Origin: Elusimicrobiota bacterium
GTDB lineage: Bacteria; Elusimicrobiota; Elusimicrobia; UBA1565; UBA9628
Length of the DNA: 10,757 nt
NCBI GenBank assembly: GCA_023700845.1
Contig: JAMPYD010000039.1
Coordinates: 1-10,757 of the forward strand
Direction: 5' to 3'
Below the pieces are notes generated by a model that was given only the letters and a program-made list of their open reading frames with translations, did not search any database and had not been told where the DNA came from. The translations under genes and the position numbers were made by a program. Shown in pieces: positions 5,499 through 10,757 of this stretch; positions within the stretch are counted from its first letter, which is position 1, and every line of letters begins with the position of its first letter.

Positions 5499-6187
5499 AA
5501 GCCCTGAAAGCCTTGCTCATGTTCGCGGTCGTGCTCGGCGTGATCGTCGCCGGGGCGGTGTCCCTGTGGCTCGGGCGCGGGGTCAAGCTCGCGGTGGAGC
5601 GCTACGGCCCCGGCCTCGTCGGCGCGCCCGTCTCGGTCGGCGCGGTGATCCTGACGCCCTGGTCGGGCCGCGGCGCCATCAAGGACCTGGTCATCGGCAA
5701 CCCTCCCGGCTTCAAGGGCGCGCGCGCCGTCAGCGTCGGCTCGGTCGAGGTCAAGCTCCGCCTGTCCTCGCTCGCCGGCGACACCATCGTCGTCGACAGC
5801 GTCGTGGTGCGCGAGCCGGAGATCGTCTACGAGCTGGGCGCCGGGGGGAGCAACCTGGCCCGGCTCCAGCGCAACGCCGAGGCGGCCAAGCCCAAGGAGC
5901 GGAGCGATCCGGGCGAGGGCGCCCCGACGAAGTCCCTGCTCATCAAGGACCTGGTCGTGACCGGCGGGAAGGTCGGCCTGGCGGCGTCCGCGCTGGGCGG
6001 CAAGGACGCGACGATCGCCCTGCCGGGAATCCACCTCACCGACCTCGGCGGCAAGGGCCGCTCGCCGGCCCAGGCCGTGTCCCAGGTGCTCTCCGCGCTG
6101 TCCGCCTCCGCCGCCAAGGCGGCCGCCTCCGTCCCGGTCTCCTCCATCATCGACAAGCTCGGCGGCCTTCTCAAGGGGGTCCGATGA
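5495..6187 (+). CDS. AsmA-like membrane-anchored protein
   Basis: Encodes 230 aa. Residues 4-27 form one N-terminal membrane helix, followed by a beta-rich domain with alternating short strands. The segments VGAPVSVGAVILTPWSG, IKDLVIGNPPGFKGARA and the GGSNLARLQRN stretch (about 115-130) match short AsmA/DUF748-type proteins that face the periplasm; long relatives are implicated in lipid transport or outer-membrane assembly. The region 125-145 is charged and flexible; the C-terminus is Ala/Ser-rich. ATG in the ATGA overlap is supported by AGGTGA at 5485-5490. It suggests a diderm envelope, though this is family knowledge and not seen directly. Its role in the operon is unknown. Confidence 0.82.
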   Translation: MKALKALLMFAVVLGVIVAGAVSLWLGRGVKLAVERYGPGLVGAPVSVGAVILTPWSGRGAIKDLVIGNPPGFKGARAVSVGSVEVKLRLSSLAGDTIVVDSVVVREPEIVYELGAGGSNLARLQRNAEAAKPKERSDPGEGAPTKSLLIKDLVVTGGKVGLAASALGGKDATIALPGIHLTDLGGKGRSPAQAVSQVLSALSASAAKAAASVPVSSIIDKLGGLLKGVR

Positions 6188-7620
6188 CCGCGCGCACGCC
6201 CTCCGCCGTCGAGGCCACCGCCGCCGAGTTCGCCGCGAAGGCCGCGGCCGCCCGCCGCGCCGCCGAGACGTGGCGCCGGACCACGGTCGAGCAGAGGGTC
6301 AAGGTCCTGCGCGCCCTCTGGAAGTCGGTCTCCGCCCGCCGCGAGGAGATCCGCGCCGTGGTGCACGAGGAGACGGGCAAGCCTCTCGTCGAGGTCGACC
6401 TGATGGAGCTCGGCGCCGCGGGCCTGCTCGTGGATTGGATGACGTCGGCCGCGCCCCGGGTCCTGGGCGACAAGGCCGCGGGCAAGCCCTGGTCCCTCCT
6501 GAACAAGCGCGTCTACGAGAGGCGGGTGCCCCGCGGCGTCGTCGGCCTGATCACGCCCTGGAACATGCCGTTTTTGATCCCCTTCGGGGACGCCTTCGCC
6601 GCGATGCTCGCGGGCAACGCCGTCCTGCTCAAGCCCTCGGAATGGACGACGAAGACCGCGCTGTGGCTCGAGGCGGCGGTCGAGGGGACCTCTTTGCTGC
6701 CCGCCGGGCTGCTGTCGGTCGTGCCCGGCGGCGCCGCCGCCGGAGAGGCCGTCGTCGACGCCTCCGACATGACGGTGTTCACCGGCTCGACGAAGACCGG
6801 CCGCGCGGTGGCCGTGCGCGCCGCGGGCCAGCTCAAGCCGGCGATCCTCGAGCTCGGGGGCAAGCACGCGATGATCGTGCTCGCCGACGCCGCCCTGGAG
6901 CGGGCCGCCGCGGCGGCCGTGTGGGCCGCCTGCGCCAACGCGGGCCAGGTCTGCGTCGGCGTCGAGCGCGTCTTCGTCGAGGCCGACGCCTACGACCGCT
7001 TCGTCGAGAAGGTCCGGCCGCGCATGGCGGCCCTGCGCCAGAGGCTCGACGGGCGCGACTGCGACCTCGGGCGCCTCGTGTTCCCGCCGCTGCTCGACCG
7101 CATCCAGGAGCAGCTCGAGGACGCCCGCAAGAAGGGCGCGCGCGTGATCGGGGGCGACGTGCTCGACCGGGACAACCTCCTGATGGCCCCCGCCCTCGTG
7201 CTCGACGCGCGCATGGACATGCGGGTGATGACCGAGGAATGCTTCGGCCCCGTGCTCCCGGTCATGAAGGTCTCCCGCGGCGAGGAGGCCGTCGCGCTGG
7301 CCAACGCCGGCCCCGAGGGCCTCGCGGGCAGCGTCTGGACGACGGACCTCGATAAAGGCGAGCGTCTCGCGGCGGCGCTGGAGGTGGGCCTGGCCGGAGT
7401 GAACGAGCCCTCGTCGCATTACGCCTTCGGGGCCCTTCCGTTCGGGGGCATGAAGCAGAGCGGCATGGGACGGCGCCACGGGGAAGAAGGCCTCCTGGCC
7501 TTCACCCAGGCGCAGTCGGTCGTCGTGCACGAGTGGCCGGACGCGACCCCGGACCCGTGGTGGTTCCCGTACGACGAACGGAAAGCGGGATTCCTCCGTA
7601 AGTTGATGGGACTTCCGTGA
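6184..7620 (+). CDS. NAD(P)-dependent aldehyde dehydrogenase
   Basis: Encodes 478 aa, full family length. It oxidises an aldehyde to the acid with NAD(P)+. The catalytic set is complete: Asn127 in TPWNMPF, Lys150 in LLKPSE, the cofactor loop FTGSTKTGR (199-207), Glu223 in LELGGKH, and the nucleophile Cys257 in NAGQVCVGVERV. Downstream are EECFGPVLPV and the C-terminal PFGGMKQSGMGRRHGEEGL element. The overall form resembles succinate-semialdehyde/coniferyl-type enzymes of the ALDH superfamily, but the substrate cannot be assigned. The ATG overlaps the upstream stop, with AAGGGGGT at 6173-6180 as Shine-Dalgarno. The last residues form a short basic tail (YDERKAGFLRKLMGLP). Its stop overlaps the endonuclease start (GTGA). 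Confidence 0.95.
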   Translation: MTARTPSAVEATAAEFAAKAAAARRAAETWRRTTVEQRVKVLRALWKSVSARREEIRAVVHEETGKPLVEVDLMELGAAGLLVDWMTSAAPRVLGDKAAGKPWSLLNKRVYERRVPRGVVGLITPWNMPFLIPFGDAFAAMLAGNAVLLKPSEWTTKTALWLEAAVEGTSLLPAGLLSVVPGGAAAGEAVVDASDMTVFTGSTKTGRAVAVRAAGQLKPAILELGGKHAMIVLADAALERAAAAAVWAACANAGQVCVGVERVFVEADAYDRFVEKVRPRMAALRQRLDGRDCDLGRLVFPPLLDRIQEQLEDARKKGARVIGGDVLDRDNLLMAPALVLDARMDMRVMTEECFGPVLPVMKVSRGEEAVALANAGPEGLAGSVWTTDLDKGERLAAALEVGLAGVNEPSSHYAFGALPFGGMKQSGMGRRHGEEGLLAFTQAQSVVVHEWPDATPDPWWFPYDERKAGFLRKLMGLP

Positions 7621-8447
7621 GATTGGGCGTCCATGCCTCGATCAGAAGGGGCTACGACGCCGCGCTGAACGAAGCTTTGGCGCTCGGCTGTGAGTCATTA
7701 CAAATATTGCCGTACCGCCGGCATCATCACCCGTCAGATGAAGAGTTATCTTCGTTCAACGCCGCGCGCAGCGCGGCGAAGCTCCAACTGATCGTTCACT
7801 CCCGATATGTCCCGTGCTTGGCGTCGTCGGACTTCGTCCGACGAAACAGATCAATCAAGCATCTCGCGGACGAGCTCCTTCTGACGACCGCTTTGGGAGG
7901 AGAGGCGTATGTGATTCACGGCGGAGCCTATTCGGTGGATTCTTCCCTGGAGACGGGCGTCAAATTATTCGCGCAGTCCGTCATAATGGCCGTCGAACAG
8001 AGCGCCTGTCGTACGCCGCTGCTGTTGGAAAACGTCCCCGGCGGAGGCCGCCGCATGGGCGGCTCCCTCGAGGATCTGGCGCGTCTTCACGACGCGCTCA
8101 AGCCGCGCCTCCCTGCGGTCGGCGTTTGCTTAGACACGGCCCACGCCTACGCGGCCGGCTACGACTGCTCCTCCGTCGAGGGCGCCCTCAAGTTCGTCTC
8201 CCGCGCGCACCGCCTCCTCGGCTTCGATTCCATCAAGGCCTTCCACCTCAACGACACGAGGGCGTTGTTGTCCTCCCACCGGGAGCACCACGAGCACTGG
8301 GGACGGGGCCGTCTCGGGAGCGAAGGCCTGAAGGCGTTGCTCGACCGCGAGGAGTTCTCGTCGCTCCCGGGAATCCTCGAGCTGCCCCTCGGCGGCCGCG
8401 AGGACGACCGCGGGAGCCTGGAGTTCGTCCGGAGGCTGTCGGCCTAG
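7617..8447 (+). CDS. nfo: endonuclease IV-type AP endonuclease (TIM barrel)
   Basis: Encodes 276 aa, near E. coli Nfo length (about 285). Endonuclease IV cuts DNA 5' of abasic sites using three metals. Eight of nine metal ligands align: His61 (IVHSRY), His101 (VIHGGA), Glu138 (LLLENV), Asp173 and His176 (CLDTAHAYAAGYD), His210 (AFHLND), His225 and Glu255 (ILELP). The ninth, Asp229 in E. coli, is Glu223 here, with the same spacing. The usual ENTAGQG reads ENVPGGG. The start GTG lies in the GTGA overlap with the dehydrogenase stop. The first ~415 bp are less GC-rich and use TTA, ATA, AGA and CGA codons rare in neighbouring genes. A sugar isomerase-like TIM barrel is possible, but the motifs favour Nfo. 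Confidence 0.85.
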   Translation: MRLGVHASIRRGYDAALNEALALGCESLQILPYRRHHHPSDEELSSFNAARSAAKLQLIVHSRYVPCLASSDFVRRNRSIKHLADELLLTTALGGEAYVIHGGAYSVDSSLETGVKLFAQSVIMAVEQSACRTPLLLENVPGGGRRMGGSLEDLARLHDALKPRLPAVGVCLDTAHAYAAGYDCSSVEGALKFVSRAHRLLGFDSIKAFHLNDTRALLSSHREHHEHWGRGRLGSEGLKALLDREEFSSLPGILELPLGGREDDRGSLEFVRRLSA

Positions 8448-9715
8448 GCCGTGATGCGCAGGCCTTCGCGGCCGAGCACGACCTTCAGCTTGTAGCCGCG
8501 CTCGTCGACGCGCGCCTGGGCTTCCTTGCCCATCTGGTCGAGCACCGCGTCGGCGTAGCTGTCGTCCTGGTGGACGAGCACGAGCGCCTTGACGAGGTTC
8601 TTGCCGGCGAAATCGACCGCCGCGAGGAAGCTCGAGTGCCCGGTGTTGCGGTTCTTCTTGTAGTCCTCGGCGGTGTAGCGGCCGTCGTGAAACAGGAGAT
8701 CCGCGCCGCGGCACACCGCGCCGATCTTCTCGTCGTAGTCCTGCAGCGCGGTCGCGTACTCGCCGTACAGCTCGCTGTCGGGGCAATAGACGATCTTGCG
8801 GCCCTCGGTCTGGAGCACGAAAGCGAGCGTGGTGCCGGGGTGGTTCGCGTAGAAGACCGAGAGCCGCACGCCGGGCAGGATCTCGTAGGTCTGCTCGAGC
8901 AGCTCGTAGAGCTCGATCTTGGCGGGGGGCATCTTGTCGCCGAAGCCGGGCTCGAACGCGGCCTCGACCGCCTTTTCGAAGGGCTTGTCGGCCTCGGAGG
9001 CGCCGCTGATGTGGAGCGTGTAGTCCTTGTCGTGCGCGCAGGGGAACCCCGCGAGGCCCTCGACGTGGTCGTGGTGGAAATGGGACAGGAACAGCCAGAT
9101 CTCCTTGTGCTTGCCCGACTTCATGAGCTCGTTGCCGAGGAGGCTGATGCCGGAGCCGGCGTCGAAGACGAAAATATGGGAGGGCGTCTCGACGGAAACG
9201 CACGAGGTGTGCTTGCCGTAGCGGGTCACCACCGGCGACACGGCCGAGGAGGTCGAGCGGCAGCCCCAGACGGCGGCCTTGAGCTCGACGCGGGCGATCG
9301 GAGCGGGGGCCGAGGGGGGGCGGGCCGTTTTCTTCGGGTCCACGCCCTGCTTCTTCATGATCTCGTTGACCTTCTGGGCGAACAGCTCGACGTCGTAGGG
9401 CTTCTCGATGAAGGCCTCGGCGCCGTACTGCGCCGCCCGCTGCTTCTCGGCCTCGAACGATTTTCCGGAGACGACGATCGCGCGGATCGGCTCGGTCTCG
9501 GGGTCGGATTTGAGGCGGTGGAGCAAGGTCAGGCCGTCGAGGCCGGGCATCAGGATGTCGAGGATGACGAGGGCGGGCTTCTCGGCCTTGATGATGTCCT
9601 GGGCCTTCAGGCTGTCCTGGATCAGGCGGGAGGAGTAGCCGGCGTCGTTGAGCAGCTCGAGTGTGAGTCCGCCCACGAGGGGGTCGTCGTCCACGATGAT
9701 GATTTGAGCGCCCAT
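8444..9715 (-). CDS. response-regulator receiver fused to an MBL-fold hydrolase
   Basis: Encodes 423 aa in two domains. Residues 3-122 are a CheY-like receiver: acidic pocket Asp9/Asp10, phosphoacceptor Asp53 (VILDILMPG), Ser83 and Lys105 (EKP). A Pro/Ala/Lys-rich linker (126-142) leads to a metallo-beta-lactamase domain (147-423) starting VWGCRSTSS..RYGKHTSC, which resembles the WGxRGSxP..RYGGNTxC entry of PhnP/cAMP-phosphodiesterase-like MBL proteins. Metal ligands appear intact: SHFHHDH (His212, His214, Asp216, His217), His292 (NHPG), Asp313 (CPDSE) and His360 (GHSS). The output is therefore likely a phosphorylation-controlled hydrolase rather than DNA binding (inference). No sensor kinase is adjacent. 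The gene converges on nfo, sharing CTAG, and diverges from rsmD. Confidence 0.9.
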   Translation of the reverse strand: MGAQIIIVDDDPLVGGLTLELLNDAGYSSRLIQDSLKAQDIIKAEKPALVILDILMPGLDGLTLLHRLKSDPETEPIRAIVVSGKSFEAEKQRAAQYGAEAFIEKPYDVELFAQKVNEIMKKQGVDPKKTARPPSAPAPIARVELKAAVWGCRSTSSAVSPVVTRYGKHTSCVSVETPSHIFVFDAGSGISLLGNELMKSGKHKEIWLFLSHFHHDHVEGLAGFPCAHDKDYTLHISGASEADKPFEKAVEAAFEPGFGDKMPPAKIELYELLEQTYEILPGVRLSVFYANHPGTTLAFVLQTEGRKIVYCPDSELYGEYATALQDYDEKIGAVCRGADLLFHDGRYTAEDYKKNRNTGHSSFLAAVDFAGKNLVKALVLVHQDDSYADAVLDQMGKEAQARVDERGYKLKVVLGREGLRITA

Positions 9716-9725
9716 TGGTGCCGGT

Positions 9726-9731
9726 ATTCTA
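9726..9731 (-). promoter_or_regulatory. -10 element of the receiver-MBL gene
   Basis: On the minus strand this reads TAGAAT (5/6 match), ending 10 nt before the ATG at 9715, implying a 5' leader of only about 3-4 nt. It overlaps the -10 of rsmD on the other strand by two bases. No Shine-Dalgarno sequence is present. Confidence 0.55.
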
Positions 9732-9735
9732 TAAT
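9730..9735 (+). promoter_or_regulatory. -10 element of rsmD
   Basis: A perfect TATAAT, ending 10 nt before the ATG at 9746; the predicted leader is about 3-4 nt and contains no Shine-Dalgarno sequence. No clear -35 is seen at 16-18 nt spacing. Confidence 0.6.
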
Positions 9736-9745
9736 AATCGCACCC

Positions 9746-10333
9746 ATGCGCATCATCGCCGGCGAAAGTCGCGGACGTGCCCTCAAGAGCGTGCCGAAGG
9801 AAATGATGGTCAAACCCATCTCGGCGCGAATCAAGAAATCGGTGTTCGACATCCTGCGCCCGCGCCTCGGCGGCGCGCGCGTGCTGGACCTGTACGCCGG
9901 GACGGGCGCCGTCGGCATCGAGGCCCTCTCCCGGGGCGCCGCCTCGGCGTTCTTCGTCGACGCCGACAAGCGCTGCGTCGCCGTCATCGAGGAGAATCTC
10001 AAGAGGCTGAACCTCTCGGCGAAGGGCCGGGCCTGCTACGGCGACATCCTCCAGGATCTGTCCTGGATTTCCTTCCGCGCGGGCGTTTCCGAGTTCGACA
10101 TCATCTACATGGGGCCCCCGTACCGGACGGAGGACAACAAGATGCTGGCCTACTCCACGCCGACCTTGGCGCGCGTGGCCGAGGCGAACCTTCTCGCGCC
10201 GGGCGGCGTGGCCCTCCTGCAGCGCTACAAGAAAGAGAAGGTGGAGCTCCCGGCGGGCTACGAGAAGTTCCGCGAGGAAAGGTACGGGGACACGGACGTG
10301 GAATTTATCCGCCGCGCCGCGCCCGCCGTCTAG
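9746..10333 (+). CDS. rsmD: RsmD-type 16S rRNA guanine-N2 methyltransferase
   Basis: Encodes 195 aa, standard RsmD length. RsmD methylates G966 (E. coli numbering) of 16S rRNA using S-adenosylmethionine. The start MRIIAGESRGRALKS and the KPISARIKKSVFDIL segment are the conserved RsmD N-terminus. Motif I is D48-L-Y-A-G-T-G54, the acidic motif II is VDAD (71-74), and GD at 99-100 is motif III. Motif IV reads G123-P-P-Y where the family normally has DPPY/DPPF, so the substrate-contacting Asp appears replaced by Gly. The rest of the fold looks intact. The ATG is the first codon after the promoter. A RecB-type nuclease gene follows 1 nt downstream, so the two are probably co-transcribed. Confidence 0.9.
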   Translation: MRIIAGESRGRALKSVPKEMMVKPISARIKKSVFDILRPRLGGARVLDLYAGTGAVGIEALSRGAASAFFVDADKRCVAVIEENLKRLNLSAKGRACYGDILQDLSWISFRAGVSEFDIIYMGPPYRTEDNKMLAYSTPTLARVAEANLLAPGGVALLQRYKKEKVELPAGYEKFREERYGDTDVEFIRRAAPAV

Positions 10334-10334
10334 C

Positions 10335-10757
10335 TTGGAGATCTCCTACACCCGTTACCGCATCTACCGGGAGTGTCCCTGGAAGTACAAGCTGCTCTTC
10401 GTCGACGGCCGCAAGATCCCGCTGGTCCCGAAGTCCTCCTTCGGCCTGTCCCTGCACCGCGCCCTCGAGGCCTGGCTCGAGAGCGGCGAGGTCTCTCTCG
10501 AGTCACTGCTCTCTTGCCTGCGCTCCCGCTGGCTGACGATGGGCTACCCGGACGAGGACGCCGAGGCGCGCTGGTTCGCGAAGGCCGAGCGCGCGCTGAC
10601 CCGCTTCCACGGGGAGGAGGAGTCCCGCCGCGCCCGGACGGTCGCCGTGGAGAAGGAGTTCGTGTGGCCCTCCGGGGTCCACCTGGTGCGGGGCATGATC
10701 GACCGCATCGACCAGGGCCCCGACGGCGCCTACGAGCTCATCGACTACAAGACCGGC
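10335..10757 (+). CDS. RecB-family PD-(D/E)XK nuclease (partial, right end cut)
   Basis: The first 141 codons of a gene that runs off the window. The N-terminus ISYTRYRIYRECPWKYKL with Cys14 is the typical opening of PDDEXK_1/RecB C-terminal-like nucleases (also seen in AddB and Cas4). The core follows in order: GLSLHRALEAW with His41, VRGMIDRID with Asp123, and ELIDYKTG with Asp137 and Lys139, the metal-binding D-xK pair. Such proteins cut DNA during repair or recombination; standalone members are common and often of unknown role. The start is taken as TTG at 10335, one base after the rsmD stop, because no ATG or GTG precedes the conserved N-terminus. There is no cas gene nearby, so a Cas4 role is not supported. 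Confidence 0.85.
   Translation, partial: MEISYTRYRIYRECPWKYKLLFVDGRKIPLVPKSSFGLSLHRALEAWLESGEVSLESLLSCLRSRWLTMGYPDEDAEARWFAKAERALTRFHGEEESRRARTVAVEKEFVWPSGVHLVRGMIDRIDQGPDGAYELIDYKTG

Noticed and set aside
5827..7530. 567-aa minus-strand ORF opposite the aldehyde dehydrogenase
   Set aside because: Composition is His/Arg/Gly-rich without domains, and the plus strand carries three genes with full motifs and operon overlaps.
7814..9745. Long plus-strand ORF of 839 aa running into rsmD
   Set aside because: Only its last 195 codons are rsmD; the rest is a shadow of nfo and the antisense of the receiver-MBL gene.
10335..10757. Cas4 and a neighbouring CRISPR locus
   Set aside because: The PD-(D/E)XK core fits the general RecB-like family; there are no repeats or other cas genes, and the C-terminal cysteine cluster region is outside the window.

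Overview
The window is GC-rich bacterial chromosome (about 70% G+C by eye), densely packed with housekeeping and accessory genes. It carries two tRNA genes, eleven protein-coding genes I consider complete and one cut by the right edge. There are no insertion sequences, phage genes, CRISPR arrays or rRNA. The lineage cannot be fixed from the sequence. High GC, apparently leaderless first genes and divergent versions of several families suggest an environmental, poorly sampled phylum; a high-GC Elusimicrobiota-like bacterium is a low-confidence guess.

Layout. (1) tRNA-Leu(GAG) with a strong terminator at 5-133. (2) A divergent pair with only 33 bp between start codons: an orphan LivK-type substrate-binding lipoprotein on the minus strand, and on the plus strand a degenerate metallo-beta-lactamase-fold protein translationally overlapped with a NUDIX hydrolase. 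(3) A secreted protein of unknown function, then tRNA-Ala(GGC) with an almost consensus promoter and an unusual terminator that pairs with the tRNA CCA end. (4) A membrane-anchored SGNH/GDSL-type hydrolase. (5) A small helical unknown protein behind a Pho-box-like direct repeat. (6) A four-gene operon whose adjacent genes all overlap by 4 bp: VanX-type D-Ala-D-Ala dipeptidase, AsmA-like membrane protein, aldehyde dehydrogenase and endonuclease IV-type TIM-barrel protein. (7) Convergent to it, a fusion of a response-regulator receiver with a metallo-beta-lactamase hydrolase, sharing the palindromic stop CTAG with the endonuclease gene. (8) Divergent from the fusion gene, an RsmD-type 16S rRNA methyltransferase followed 1 nt later by the start of a RecB-family PD-(D/E)XK nuclease.

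The clearest window-wide pattern is in expression signals. Most genes that begin a transcription unit have a -10-like hexamer 5 or 6 nt (10 nt in two cases) before GTG or ATG and no useful Shine-Dalgarno sequence, as expected for leaderless or nearly leaderless mRNAs. Genes inside operons instead use ATGA/GTGA overlaps, some with clear Shine-Dalgarno sequences. No single new multi-gene system stands out. The best candidates for follow-up are the receiver-MBL fusion, the metal-ligand-free MBL protein paired divergently with an orphan binding protein, and the four-gene operon.
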